DNA of 64,000 nucleotides from Candidatus Latescibacterota bacterium (GCA_022819745.1 JAJEGS010000058.1:1-64000), one strand, 5' to 3'; counted from the first letter of the stretch, positions 28,101 to 38,173 are shown. Notes: generated from the letters alone by a model not told the origin. Program-made: numbers and translations.

Positions 28101-28284
28101 CCTTGGGCTGATTCCGCTGTTGTTTTCCAGCGGCACCGGCAGCGAAGTACAGCGACCGCTAGCTACGGTAGTCGTCGGCGGTCTAGTCAGTTCCACCGTA
28201 TTGACTTTGCTGGTGCTGCCAGCGCTCTACAAGTGGTTTGCCGTGCAATCGAATCGCAGAGAGGCAGAAGAACTAGTGGCATAG
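25165..28284 (+). CDS. Heavy-metal RND efflux pump (CzcA/CusA family)
   Basis: A 1039-residue RND permease of normal length: N-terminal helix, two large periplasmic loops and twelve membrane segments. The opening RIIQLALNNRLLML, PVDAFPDVSPNLVQVFT and the PIETVMNGLPSIENIRS patch are heavy-metal-efflux features. The transmembrane signature in helix 4 reads AIG-x3-DGT-x3-VEN, which mixes the AIG start of copper/silver (CusA-type) pumps with the DG...VEN end of zinc/cobalt/nickel (CzcA-type) pumps. The metal is therefore undecided. It forms a tripartite system with the two genes upstream and ends at a hairpin shared with the convergent CDF gene. Confidence 0.93.
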   Translation: MIDRIIQLALNNRLLMLVLGGVVVVSGYYSYRQLPVDAFPDVSPNLVQVFTVTEGLAPEEIETYVTYPIETVMNGLPSIENIRSVSNFGLSVVNIYFADGIDIYFARQLVNERLQEAREQIPEGFGEPELGPISTGMGLVLFYYLEDATGEHSLEELRTIQDWLVKFHLQTVPGVTEILGIGGYEKQFHVVVDPHALLRYGVTVHNVIEQIEANNLNVGAQFIEKDAEEYVVRSVGLASTVEDIENIVIKAADGTPIFLNQVAEVGIGGAIRRGVQTRNGVEEVVAGMVIKLFGTNSSTVIEQVEAKMEEINRILPAGVRLVPYYEQKTLVAACVATVTNALIQGIVLVTLVLVLFMGSVRPSLVVALSIPFSVLFATLGMHYFGLSANLMSLGGLAIAIGMMVDGTIVVVENVDRILRQAEPDEGRIQVVARACVEVGRPIVFAIVIIILVFLPLFTLQGVEGKTFRPLAYTVAMAMLGSLIFALFLAPVLSNLLLRAPKSTDSGTQASEGWMMRRLVAAYRPIVTRFVAHRFWALGSAGGLLLIGVLIFPRLGSEFTPALQEGTMVLRLTMAPSISLKESTRITMLVERRLLQIPEVTGAVSRIGRGEVGAHTDPINSAEMFLLLKPKDQWREARDQEELREIIRAELGEVPGVLTNFTQPIAMTVDELLEGVRAELAVKLFGDDLDVLKQKADEIAQVVNSVTGAADVQVDQISGTPQLLIRVDRQTIARYGVNVADVQKVVQAAVGGETVGQVFEGTRRFDIVVRFSPQFRSSAEDIAQILIQSPQGVQLPLVQLAQIEEVVGPRQITREKSQRFITVQCNVTDRDIGSFVADAQQAIADQVDLPPGYLVTWGGQFRLQQEANKRLAIVVPITLFVLFLLLFSSFNSLKNATLILLNIPLALVGGVVALWLTGQNLSVPSSVGFIALFGIALENSMVLVTYFNQLVRDGVDLDEASIQGACLRVRPVLMTALTTALGLIPLLFSSGTGSEVQRPLATVVVGGLVSSTVLTLLVLPALYKWFAVQSNRREAEELVA

Positions 28285-28314
28285 CGAGAAGAAGTGACCT
28301 TCTAACCCTTCTCG
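28285..28314. terminator. Hairpin between convergent efflux genes
   Basis: CGAGAAG (28285-28291) pairs with CTTCTCG (28308-28314) immediately after the pump stop and immediately before the CDF stop. It can serve both strands, although T-runs are weak. The same stem sequence recurs at 35759-35790. Confidence 0.45.
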
Positions 28315-29358
28315 TTATGTCTCTGACCCCAAAAACTGCCGCAGGTACTCACCTTTCGGCGTCAGCAGGGTGGTGACGTCAATCACGTTAGGCACTCGAT
28401 CCATGATCTGCTCGCGGATCTGTTTAATGACCGCGTAGCCCTCTGTTACCGTCATATCCGGGTCGGTTTCCGCAGTTAATTCGACGTATAAGGCACCCCC
28501 CATGGAGCGGATGCGAATATTGTGCGTAAACGTCACGCCTTGTACTCCGTCCGCCATCTCTTCAACCAAGGCTATCGTCTCCAAGGAGGGCGCGAAATCG
28601 ATCAGCTCTTTGACCGCCTTGCTGCCAACCTCCCAAGCACTGTGCAGAATCAGGCTCGCAATCACGACCGTGGTGATCTGATCGACCAGCTCAAGGTGAG
28701 GGAAAAAGGATGAAATGCACAGGCTCACGAGGACGGCCAAGGCACTGATGGCATCGGCCCGATGATGCCATGCTTTCGCGATCAGCATGGGGCTGTTCAG
28801 GCGTATGCCCCTGCGCCGAGTCGCGTGGAAAAGTATTTCCTTGGCAATCACTGAAACGAGGATTGCCCCGCTGATGAGAAAGAAAAAATGGCCTAAGCCC
28901 TCTTCATCATCCTCGTGCCCCTGACCGTGATCATCGTCGTCGTGTTCTTCTACACCATGAGTTTCCGCTTCTTCCACGCTGGTTGTGGACGCTCCATGCC
29001 CGTGCTCGTGATAGCCAAAAGCATCCAAGATCAGCTCCACGCTCACAAACGCGATAAGAAACGCTGCAAAAAGCGCCAAGAGTGTTTCGATGCGGCGGCG
29101 GCCGTAGTGGAATCTTGAACTCTCCCCCTGTCTGGCAGACTGCGCTCCCATCAGTACGGCGACCCAAGCGATGAGATCGGATACAATGTCCGACAGCGAG
29201 TGGACTCCCGAAGCAGTCAATGGCAGGTACCCGGTAAAGCTGCCGAGGACGACCTTTGCGGTTCCCAGCACGCCGTTTGTGACGCCACCTACCGTAATGA
29301 TAGCCGTAGCTTCCCGGAGCCTCTTTTTTTCACTTTGTTCTTCTACGTGCACGTGCAT
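28315..29358 (-). CDS. Cation diffusion facilitator (zinc/cadmium exporter, CzcD/ZitB-like)
   Basis: A 347-residue CDF transporter with six membrane helices. The HSLSD motif (helix 2) and HRADA motif (helix 5) give the HD-HD metal site typical of zinc/cadmium-type CDFs. Between helices 4 and 5 is an extended loop very rich in His, Asp and Glu (GYHEHGHG, then EEHDDDDHGQGHEDDEEGLGH), an expected metal sensor or chelator. A C-terminal cytoplasmic dimerisation domain follows. It exports Zn2+/Cd2+ by proton exchange. AGGGGAG precedes ATG 29358. It diverges from the permease-SPFH operon across a region with palindromic operator-like boxes. Confidence 0.93.
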   Translation of the reverse strand: MHVHVEEQSEKKRLREATAIITVGGVTNGVLGTAKVVLGSFTGYLPLTASGVHSLSDIVSDLIAWVAVLMGAQSARQGESSRFHYGRRRIETLLALFAAFLIAFVSVELILDAFGYHEHGHGASTTSVEEAETHGVEEHDDDDHGQGHEDDEEGLGHFFFLISGAILVSVIAKEILFHATRRRGIRLNSPMLIAKAWHHRADAISALAVLVSLCISSFFPHLELVDQITTVVIASLILHSAWEVGSKAVKELIDFAPSLETIALVEEMADGVQGVTFTHNIRIRSMGGALYVELTAETDPDMTVTEGYAVIKQIREQIMDRVPNVIDVTTLLTPKGEYLRQFLGSET

Positions 29359-29397
29359 GTGCTTTTTCTCCCCTGTAAAATGCCGTAGGCGCCCTTA

Positions 29398-29411
29398 CGA
29401 TATACATACGA
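29398..29411. promoter_or_regulatory. Operator-like box 1 (CDF side)
   Basis: Read on the minus strand, TCGTATGTATATCG is a near-palindrome that resembles box 2 at 29458-29471. It lies 40 bases upstream of the CDF start, where promoter -10 sequence would be expected. Confidence 0.45.
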
Positions 29412-29457
29412 TTTCTATCCTGCAATGGGGCTAGCGACAGGTGAGCGGGGGGCCTGA

Positions 29458-29471
29458 TCGTATCTATACGA
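29458..29471. promoter_or_regulatory. Operator-like box 2 (perfect palindrome TCGTAT-CT-ATACGA)
   Basis: A 6-2-6 perfect palindrome located between the divergent CDF and permease-SPFH genes, just upstream of the first of two repeated promoter-like segments. With box 1 it suggests one regulator controls both directions. No regulator gene is in the neighbourhood. Confidence 0.5.
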
Positions 29472-29482
29472 CTCTTTTCGAT

Positions 29483-29592
29483 CTGTTTGTAATCTTTCAT
29501 TTATGCTTGCCGACAAATGTTATTTTTGCTATGCAATCGTTTGTCTTTGTGCCTATTCTTGACCTGTTTGTAATCTTTCATTATGCTTACCG
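29483..29592 (+). repeat. Direct repeat of a 29-30-bp promoter segment
   Basis: The segment beginning CTGTTTGTAATCTTTCATT and continuing to TATGCTT(G/A)CCG occurs at 29483-29512 and again at 29564-29592, offset by about 81 bases, with one indel and one substitution. Both contain a TATGCT -10-like hexamer. Confidence 0.75.
29559..29587 (+). promoter_or_regulatory. Sigma-70-type promoter of the permease-SPFH operon
   Basis: TTGACC (29559-29564), a 17-base spacer and TATGCT (29582-29587) make a good -35/-10 pair in the second direct-repeat copy. The first copy has the same -10 but a poor -35 (TTCGAT region). The expected leader before GTG 29643 is about 50 bases. Confidence 0.55.
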
Positions 29593-29642
29593 CCCTAAGC
29601 CCTGAAATCGCCGCATCACCCCAATGCACAGGAGGCTGTTGA

Positions 29643-31907
<2,265 letters not shown>

Positions 31908-31918
31908 GGGAAAAGGCA

Positions 31919-32809
31919 ATGAAGTTGAAGGGAAAAACAATCGGCGTAACCATCGCCGTGATCATCGGCGCGATCATCTACGACAGCTTTTACATCATCA
32001 ACGAGACTCAACAGGGCGTATTGACCCACTTCGGCAAAATCTCGCCGCCCGTGCGGCAGCCCGGATTCCACCTGAAGTGGCCCCGCCCTATCTCAAAAAT
32101 CTACAAGGTCGATCGCCGCCTTCACACGCTGAGCAACATCCCCCATGAGCTGATCACCGAAGATCAAAAGAGCATCCTCGTCGACGGGTACCTGCTCTGG
32201 CGCACCGTGGACCCGATTCTCTTCGTCGAGGCGATCCGCACCGGTCAGAACGCGGTCGAGCGCTTGCAGGATCTCTACCTTTCGAGTAGCGGGATCATCA
32301 TCAGCAACAAGTCCCTCGACGCCTTCATCGGCCTAGGTCTGGAACACGAAGACTTGAACGAGGCGTCCCAGGAGATTCTCGGCAGAATCGCGCCGATTGC
32401 CAAGGAAAGCTACGGAATCGAGGTAGTCGAGGCCGGGATTGTCGAATACACTCTGCCGGTGGAAAACCGGCCCAGCGTCATCCAGCGCATGATCGCCGAG
32501 CGCGCGCGCATCGCCGCCCGCTATCGCAGCGAGGGAGAGGAGCGGGCCTTGCGCATTGAGGCCCTGGCCATCAACGAACACGAGAAGCTGATTGCCGACG
32601 CCCACGCCGAGGCGACGACCATTCTCGGCGAAGCCGAGGCCGAGGCCATGGCCATCCTCGGCCAAGCATATAAGAAGGACCCGGAATTCTACAAGTTCAT
32701 CCGTGCGCTCGATAGCTACGATCGGATCATCGACCGGAACACGACGCTGATGCTCCCGGCCGACAACGAACTGTTCAAATACCTCGACAGCAAAGCAAGA
32801 CCCAGATAA
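31919..32809 (+). CDS. HflC-like SPFH/band-7 protein
   Basis: A 296-residue protein with one N-terminal membrane helix (TIGVTIAVIIGAIIYDSFYII) and an SPFH domain. NETQQGVLTHFGKISPPVRQPGFHLKWP is the classic HflC opening, and RMIAERARIAARYRSEGEE heads the C-terminal coiled coil that ends in Ala/Glu-rich repeats. HflC with HflK forms a periplasmic-facing cage around FtsH in known systems. No ftsH is present here, and the partners are an efflux permease-SPFH fusion and a second HflK-like protein. ATG 31919 follows AGGGGAAAAGG; an earlier in-frame ATG (31862) lies inside the upstream gene. Confidence 0.9.
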   Translation: MKLKGKTIGVTIAVIIGAIIYDSFYIINETQQGVLTHFGKISPPVRQPGFHLKWPRPISKIYKVDRRLHTLSNIPHELITEDQKSILVDGYLLWRTVDPILFVEAIRTGQNAVERLQDLYLSSSGIIISNKSLDAFIGLGLEHEDLNEASQEILGRIAPIAKESYGIEVVEAGIVEYTLPVENRPSVIQRMIAERARIAARYRSEGEERALRIEALAINEHEKLIADAHAEATTILGEAEAEAMAILGQAYKKDPEFYKFIRALDSYDRIIDRNTTLMLPADNELFKYLDSKARPR

Positions 32810-32825
32810 ATCAAGAGCTAAGCTA

Positions 32826-34136
32826 ATGAGTGAACAACAACCATTGCCGCCGAGTACGCGCGTCATTTACGCCGTATTCGACTTCCTGCAGGAGCACCAC
32901 CGGCGAATCATCGCGGGGACCGTGGCCGCAGTCGTCATCGGCTTCTTGGCCAGCGGGTTGTACATCGTCAAGAAAGAAGAGCAAGGCGTGCGCACCCGGT
33001 TCGGCAAGGTGGTGCATTCGAGCATCGGCCCCGGAGTGCACTACTGCATCCCCATCATCGAAAAGACCTATGTCCACAAGGTCAAGCGGATTACCCGGCA
33101 CCAAGTAGTCAGCAAGGAAGGCGATACGGTCAACTTCACCATCTTGTCGGGCGACGTGAACCTGCTCGAAGTGGATGTCGCCCTCCAATACAAGATCGAC
33201 AACCTCAGGAATTATCTGTTCGTCACGTCCGACCCCCTCGCGATGCTGACCGCGTACACTAGAGAGGAACTGGTCAACATCCTAGGGCAGAATTTCATCG
33301 ACCTGATCCTCACCTCGAACCGCAATATCATCCAAAGCAAACTGTTGGACCGGATCGCCGAGCGCCTAGAAGCCCGCGACATCGGCATCGAGCTGGTTTC
33401 GCTCGACATCGTCGATGTGCGCCCGATCGAAGAAACAATCGCGGCGTTTCGCGACGTAAGCGATGCGTTCGCCGAGCGCGTGAAGGCCGTCAGCGACGCC
33501 AATCGCAAGCGGGAGCAGTTGATCGCGCACAGCCGCGGACAGGCCGAGGCCTTGGTGCTAAACGCGCAGGCCAAGGCGAGGGAGCGCATCGTGCAGGCGC
33601 AAAGCAGCGCTGGCGCGTTCTCGGCCTTGTTAGCCGAATACAAAAAACAGCCCGCGCACGTGGGCATCACGCGCTATTGGGACCGGATGCGCAAAATTTT
33701 CGCGGAGGCGAGCCTAGCGGCGGTCAATCCGAGCAGCGAGTCGGCCATTGACATCAATATGATCGACGGCGTTGCAGGGTTCACCCCAGCGGACATGGTG
33801 CTAGGAACACCGCCCTCCAGTGGCGAGGCCGTTGACGGAGTGCTGATGTCGTCAACGACCATGGAGAACGTACATACCATCGAAACGGTCGATGCGGACA
33901 ACCTCCTGCTGGACGGTCGATTTCATAACATACGCGCGGAACGCAGTCACATGAGCATCGCCAACCCGCGGTCGCTCATATTCGATACGCCGTCCATTTT
34001 CTCTCATCGCCACGTGCGCGATAAACCGGCCGGACTACCGAAAGACGAGAGGCCGATGGTCGAGAAGCTCGCCACCGAAGGCCAAGAAGACGGCGAGGCT
34101 AAGAAGAAGGAAGAGGATGGAGGTAAAGAGCATTAG
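32826..34136 (+). CDS. HflK-like SPFH/band-7 protein with long C-terminal extension
   Basis: A 436-residue SPFH protein: a membrane helix near residues 27-48, then KKEEQGVRTRFGKVVHSSIGPGVHYCIP and DVNLLEVDVALQYKI. A coiled coil runs about 215-285. The ~130-residue tail contains NPSSESAIDINMIDG and RSLIFDTPS stretches and ends in a Lys/Glu-rich segment. The tail is longer than in ordinary HflK. It follows the HflC-like gene by 16 bases and overlaps the next gene. With the fusion protein it makes three different SPFH chains in one operon, suggesting a mixed ring or cage at the permease. Confidence 0.88.
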   Translation: MSEQQPLPPSTRVIYAVFDFLQEHHRRIIAGTVAAVVIGFLASGLYIVKKEEQGVRTRFGKVVHSSIGPGVHYCIPIIEKTYVHKVKRITRHQVVSKEGDTVNFTILSGDVNLLEVDVALQYKIDNLRNYLFVTSDPLAMLTAYTREELVNILGQNFIDLILTSNRNIIQSKLLDRIAERLEARDIGIELVSLDIVDVRPIEETIAAFRDVSDAFAERVKAVSDANRKREQLIAHSRGQAEALVLNAQAKARERIVQAQSSAGAFSALLAEYKKQPAHVGITRYWDRMRKIFAEASLAAVNPSSESAIDINMIDGVAGFTPADMVLGTPPSSGEAVDGVLMSSTTMENVHTIETVDADNLLLDGRFHNIRAERSHMSIANPRSLIFDTPSIFSHRHVRDKPAGLPKDERPMVEKLATEGQEDGEAKKKEEDGGKEH

Positions 34137-35265
34137 TATGCTGTTGGCGGTCTGCCTCGTCCTGCTGTTGACCGCGATGCCTACGGCGGCCGCTCCAGGC
34201 GTTAGCGATAGTACGATCGTGTTCGGGCAGAGCGCTTGTTTCTCCGGTCCGAGCAAAATTCTGGGTTTGCGCTATCGGGCTGGCATTTTGTCTGCTTTCC
34301 AAGTACAGAACGATCGCGGCGGGGTCAACGGCAGGTTGCTGAAACTGGTTTCTCTCGACGATGCCTACGAGCCTGAACTGGCAGCCGCAAACGCGGAACG
34401 GTTCGTCGCCGACAACGAAGTCCTGGCCGTGATCGGCGGGGTGGGAACGCCGACAGCCAAACGCATCGCGCCGGTACTCAGGACGGCAAAAATCCCCTTT
34501 GTCGGCCCCTTTACTGGCGCTGCTTTTCTGCGCGATGCCAAGCGGTTTCCCAATGTCATTAACCTGAGAGCGGGCTATTTCGACGAAACTCAGACGCTGG
34601 TCGATCACATCCTCCGCGAGCGCGGCAAGACCCGGTTCGGCATCATCTATCAGGACGACGCCTTCGGACGTTCCGTCTTGAAAAACTACAAGACGGTGCT
34701 TGATGAGCACGGTATTCCCATCCTAGGGAAAACCGCCTTCTCGCGGAACACCCACGCCGTCCAAGCAACCCTCTTCGCCCTATCCAAGGCCGACCTAGAC
34801 GCTATCTTGATCGTCGGCACCTATACCACCAACGCGGAAATCATCAATCTAGCGAATTCCCTAGGCCATGAATACATCATGGGCAACTTGTCCTTTGTCT
34901 TGTCCCGCGAGCTTAGGGAGCGGCTCAGCGCGCCAAACGATAGAATCTTGGTGACCGAGGTGGTGCCTAACCCAGAAGACCAGACCAGTAAAGTCGTGCA
35001 GCAATTCCAGCGAGCTACCCAATCGCCGAAATCGAAGATAGATCACGAACACATAATCAATGAAGTATGTCTAGAAGGTTACATATTGGGCCGCTTCGTC
35101 ATCGCCGTACTAGAGCGCATGGGCGATGAACTGACGCGGGAGAACTTCATGGAACAGGCTTTGTCGTCCGGGCCGATAGCAATTGACGATTGGACCCTTG
35201 AATTCGAGCCCGGTACCAATACGGGTTCGACCTACATCCGGTTGACCGATCTCGGAGGAGAGTAG
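34117..35265 (+). CDS. Periplasmic ligand-binding protein (type I, LivJ/AmiC-like)
   Basis: A 382-residue protein with a signal peptide (SMLLAVCLVLLLTAMPTAAA) and the two-lobe peripheral-binding-protein fold. DSTIVFGQSACFSGPSKILG, GGVNGRLLKLVSLDDAYEP and AVIGGVGTPTAKRIAPV are typical of branched-chain-amino-acid-type receptors. No ABC permease or ATPase genes follow, so it is not a complete transporter. It may sense a ligand for the neighbouring membrane protein or SPFH complex. ATG 34117 overlaps the preceding gene by 20 bases with AAGGAAGAGG nearby; ATG 34138 is an alternative. Confidence 0.85.
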   Translation: MEVKSISMLLAVCLVLLLTAMPTAAAPGVSDSTIVFGQSACFSGPSKILGLRYRAGILSAFQVQNDRGGVNGRLLKLVSLDDAYEPELAAANAERFVADNEVLAVIGGVGTPTAKRIAPVLRTAKIPFVGPFTGAAFLRDAKRFPNVINLRAGYFDETQTLVDHILRERGKTRFGIIYQDDAFGRSVLKNYKTVLDEHGIPILGKTAFSRNTHAVQATLFALSKADLDAILIVGTYTTNAEIINLANSLGHEYIMGNLSFVLSRELRERLSAPNDRILVTEVVPNPEDQTSKVVQQFQRATQSPKSKIDHEHIINEVCLEGYILGRFVIAVLERMGDELTRENFMEQALSSGPIAIDDWTLEFEPGTNTGSTYIRLTDLGGE

Positions 35266-35268
35266 CCC

Positions 35269-35757
35269 TTGAAAAAGGTAGATGAATTTTCTGGCGAAGA
35301 AATCGGCGAAGAGTGGCTACGCGAGCTGTACAAAGTCGTCGCGGTACGGCGCGGTACTATGTTCAGATTGATTACCGAATCGGCCCGCCTGTTGCTGCTC
35401 GGCAATGCAGGTGGAGCGGCGTTGATTATTGGGTTCATGAGCACGTCTTCGGGCAACGAAGACGCGGCCTACCACTGGTTCGCCTTGGCGACGCTGCTCA
35501 TGTTTGCGATCGGCACCCTTGCGTCAGCCCTAACGATGATTCTGGTAGCCCTAGTCGCGGTAAAAGAGGCCCACAGCGCCGAGGAGGCCTTAAAACAATT
35601 CGTCGATGGGGAGATCGATCGCAACCAAGTGATGTTTACGGTCGGCGATATGACTTTTCGCATTGCCGACTTTGCCATGGCATCTGGCGTGGTCAGCACC
35701 GGGGGGTTCATGCTCGGCGGACTGAGCAGTCTCATCCTGATAACGCTATTCTTCTAA
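35269..35757 (+). CDS. Membrane protein of unknown function
   Basis: A 162-residue protein with a soluble N-terminal ~38 residues, three or four hydrophobic helices (RLLLLGNAGGAALIIGFM, ALATLLMFAIGTLASALTMILVALVAV, STGGFMLGGLSSLILITLFF) and an acidic loop in between. No family is recognised. TTG 35269 is preceded by GGAGGAG and begins 3 bases after the binding-protein stop, so the two are co-translated. It is probably the membrane partner of the binding protein (inference). Confidence 0.75.
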   Translation: MKKVDEFSGEEIGEEWLRELYKVVAVRRGTMFRLITESARLLLLGNAGGAALIIGFMSTSSGNEDAAYHWFALATLLMFAIGTLASALTMILVALVAVKEAHSAEEALKQFVDGEIDRNQVMFTVGDMTFRIADFAMASGVVSTGGFMLGGLSSLILITLFF

Positions 35758-35758
35758 G

Positions 35759-35796
35759 CGAGAAGGTTCCTTTGTCGAGGGCACTTCTCGGCTTTC
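35759..35796 (+). terminator. Putative terminator of the permease-SPFH operon
   Basis: CGAGAAG (35759-35765) pairs with CTTCTCG (35784-35790), followed by GCTTTCTTCTT. The stem immediately follows the stop codon and has the same sequence as the hairpin at 28285-28314. Confidence 0.5.
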
Positions 35797-35865
35797 TTCT
35801 TCCGCTTCCATTCTTCGCAACCTAGGTCCGCCGGTTTGCGCCTATAGTTTTCGGTTATATCCATC

Positions 35866-36732
35866 ATGGATTCACATTCCATACTGATCTTATTGGCGTA
35901 CTCAGCCGGTATCTTTGTCGTTTCTTTTATGGGCGGGAAGCTGGCGGCCTTGGGAACCATGACGCACACGCGGACTCAGGTCGTGATGAGTTTGGTGGCC
36001 GGCTTCATCCTCGGCATCGCCATGTTCCACCTGCTACCCCACAGCCTCGATCGCATTTCCGGCTCTGCGATTGTAGAAAAAGCTGTGGGATGGATGGTGT
36101 TCGGCATGGTCCTGATGATTTTCTTGCTGCGTATCTTTCACTTTCATCAGCACGACTTCAGCAGCGAGGCGAGTGATCTGTACGATGACCACGGTCACGA
36201 CCACGGTGTCGTCCATTCGCGGAGTTTATTCGGCGTTGCCATCGGCCTAGGGGTGCACACCGTGACCGAAGGAATCGCGCTGGGTACCAGCATGAGGTTG
36301 GGGCCGCCACATGAAAACGACGTCGCCTTGGCAGGCCTAGGGGTATTCCTCGCCATTATGCTGCACAAGCCGCTCGATGCGTACTCCATTATCGGCATGA
36401 TGAAATCCGCCGGTCACAGCCCGCGTGCCCGGACATTGGCCAATGTCGGCTTTGCCATCCTGTGCCCTGTGGTGGCTATAGCGAGCTTTGGGGGGGTGGA
36501 ATTGCTTGGCCCGGAAGAAGGGGCGGTGGTCGGCTATGTGCTGTCCTTTGCGGCGGGCGCGTTTTTGTGCATTGCCTTGAGCGACCTGCTGCCGGAGATC
36601 CATTTCCACAGCCACGATCGCGGCAAGCTCATCGTCTCCCTCCTCGTGGGAATCGGCCTCGCCTACGTACTGTATTTCGTCGAATCCAGCGCCATCCACG
36701 GGCATGGCATGGAGGCGCACGAAGGGCATTAG
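35866..36732 (+). CDS. ZIP-family metal transporter (copy 2, full length)
   Basis: A 288-residue ZIP permease with eight membrane segments. The intracellular loop DDHGHDHGVVH sits near residues 105-115, and the transport-site helices GLGVHTVTEGIALG and LHKPLDAYSI are present. The C-terminus YFVESSAIHGHGMEAHEGH adds a His-rich tail missing from the copy at 13352-14161. It imports zinc or a similar ion. ATG 35866 is 108 bases downstream of the SPFH operon and may have its own promoter. It meets the convergent Gfo/Idh gene with no gap (stop codons adjacent). Confidence 0.92.
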   Translation: MDSHSILILLAYSAGIFVVSFMGGKLAALGTMTHTRTQVVMSLVAGFILGIAMFHLLPHSLDRISGSAIVEKAVGWMVFGMVLMIFLLRIFHFHQHDFSSEASDLYDDHGHDHGVVHSRSLFGVAIGLGVHTVTEGIALGTSMRLGPPHENDVALAGLGVFLAIMLHKPLDAYSIIGMMKSAGHSPRARTLANVGFAILCPVVAIASFGGVELLGPEEGAVVGYVLSFAAGAFLCIALSDLLPEIHFHSHDRGKLIVSLLVGIGLAYVLYFVESSAIHGHGMEAHEGH

Positions 36733-37743
36733 CTATATCGCTACCTTCTCCCCCGTCTGCACCGACTCAATTCCCTTCAAACACAGCAGCAGCGAGTTCC
36801 GCGCACTCTGACCACCTATCTCCTGCGACGCCCTGCCCTGCGCGATCGCATCCACCGCTTCCTGCAACTCGCCGACGAAGCCGTCCTCACCCGGCAATGA
36901 TGGCGTACTGACCTCGCCGTCCTTGGTCAACAGTTGCGGCGGCTCGCCCCAAGACGAGTTGAACTTGAGCGTGGCCTCCTCAAAGTACACGTCATAACCG
37001 TGCTCAAAAGGACAGCCCTGTTGCGCCAACCAGCCACCTTCGGCGCTGATGGCCATTGGGCCGTCGTATTGGTAGTGGACGTTGATGTACTCGACCGTCT
37101 CTCCCCGGCCAATGTATCCTTGCGCGCTGACCGCGGTGGGCATCCCGAACAAAAACTGCACAAAGTCCGCGTCGTGGATGTGTAGGTCGATTGCTGGGCC
37201 GCCGGTGCGCTCTAAGTCCTCTGGTGCCCACCACGCCGGTCGCGAAATAATCCGCTTAAAATGAGCGGCGAGCACGGGGCCGTGTTCCGCGTCGTCAACG
37301 AGCTGTTTGATCAGCCGGAATTCGGGAAAATACCGCAGCACGTGGGCAACCATAAACTGCCGCTGGTGTTCCTGGGCCGCCGCCACGATCCGATCGGAGT
37401 CGTCCAAGGCCAATGCAATAGGTTTTTCCAATAGCACGTGCTTGCCCGCAGATAAAGCGCGGATGCTAGTCTCGACGTGCATGTTCGTCGGCAGACATAT
37501 ATCCACCAAGTCAATCTCCCCATCAGCGAGCAGCTCGTCCAACGTTTCATAGCACCGTATTCCCGACAAGTCCTGCACCCCCCCGCTGTCGCCGAAATTG
37601 CCTTGAATGTCGTTCCAATCCCCCGCGCGCTTTTTGGGGTCGCGGGAGACGATAGCTGCAACCTGGCCCCCGTTGACTTGGGCCATAGCCTTGTAGTGGG
37701 TCATGCCCATAAAACCGATGCCGACAATGCCGATATTGACCAT
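36733..37743 (-). CDS. Gfo/Idh/MocA-family oxidoreductase
   Basis: A 336-residue dehydrogenase of the glucose-fructose-oxidoreductase/inositol-dehydrogenase family. The Rossmann motif GIVGIGFMG is at residues 4-12, the EKPIALALD motif with the catalytic Lys near 105, and the C-terminal alpha/beta substrate domain holds DLHIHDADFVQFLFG near 195-209. It oxidises a sugar or cyclitol with NAD(P). AAGGAGG lies four bases before the chosen ATG 37743; the preceding ATG at 37746 is also possible. The last 15 codons of this gene recur at 13267-13316 as a duplicated fragment. Confidence 0.92.
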   Translation of the reverse strand: MVNIGIVGIGFMGMTHYKAMAQVNGGQVAAIVSRDPKKRAGDWNDIQGNFGDSGGVQDLSGIRCYETLDELLADGEIDLVDICLPTNMHVETSIRALSAGKHVLLEKPIALALDDSDRIVAAAQEHQRQFMVAHVLRYFPEFRLIKQLVDDAEHGPVLAAHFKRIISRPAWWAPEDLERTGGPAIDLHIHDADFVQFLFGMPTAVSAQGYIGRGETVEYINVHYQYDGPMAISAEGGWLAQQGCPFEHGYDVYFEEATLKFNSSWGEPPQLLTKDGEVSTPSLPGEDGFVGELQEAVDAIAQGRASQEIGGQSARNSLLLCLKGIESVQTGEKVAI

Positions 37744-37848
37744 CATTTCCTCCTTGTGTGGAGTTGCTAGGATAGGCTTGGGGGCCGACTGCTGTCAAGC
37801 TAATTGCGGCCTAAGTCGATTTGCCGTATATCAGAAGCACTATCGGCG

Positions 37849-37882
37849 CTGCTATCGTCATTACCTAATTCAGCAATAGCAG
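37849..37882. promoter_or_regulatory. Inverted repeat upstream of a vapBC-type locus
   Basis: CTGCTAT (37849-37855) and ATAGCAG (37876-37882) are exact complements separated by 20 bases, 27 bases before the antitoxin start. This is a likely autoregulatory operator for the RHH antitoxin. Confidence 0.45.
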
Positions 37883-37909
37883 AAGTAGAGAAAGCCAAGG
37901 AGACCGACT

Positions 37910-38170
37910 ATGAGTATCAGGCTCGACTTACCTAAAGAATTGGAACGTGAACTGACAACGGAAGCTACACAAATGGGGGTATCTCTCGCTGAGTACGTCT
38001 TACGTCTTCTCTCCGCTAGGTCGTCTGTTGAGGCTGCGCCGACCACGGGTGCAGAACTGGTCGCCTATTGGCAACGCGAGGGGCTCCTTGGCACGCGATC
38101 TCATACCGCTGATAGCCAAGCGCTTGCCCGTCAACTCCGTCACAAGGCGGAAAAACGAATGCGGGAATAG
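37910..38170 (+). CDS. vapB: VapB/RHH-type antitoxin
   Basis: An 86-residue protein with a ribbon-helix-helix-like N-terminus (MSIRLDLPKELERELTTEA, then MGVSLAEYVLRLL) and a basic, charged C-terminus that would wrap around the toxin. It starts at ATG 37910 after AAGGAG. The PIN toxin gene follows after 3 bases. It should neutralise the toxin and repress the promoter through the upstream inverted repeat. Confidence 0.8.
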   Translation: MSIRLDLPKELERELTTEATQMGVSLAEYVLRLLSARSSVEAAPTTGAELVAYWQREGLLGTRSHTADSQALARQLRHKAEKRMRE

Positions 38171-38173
38171 TCT

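Noticed and set aside
31919..34136. Ordinary hflKC operon controlling FtsH
   Set aside because: The genes lack the usual hflX/hfq/ftsH surroundings and follow a permease that itself carries a third SPFH domain.
34117..35265. Branched-chain amino-acid ABC importer
   Set aside because: Only the binding protein is present; no LivHMGF-type permease or ATPase genes follow.
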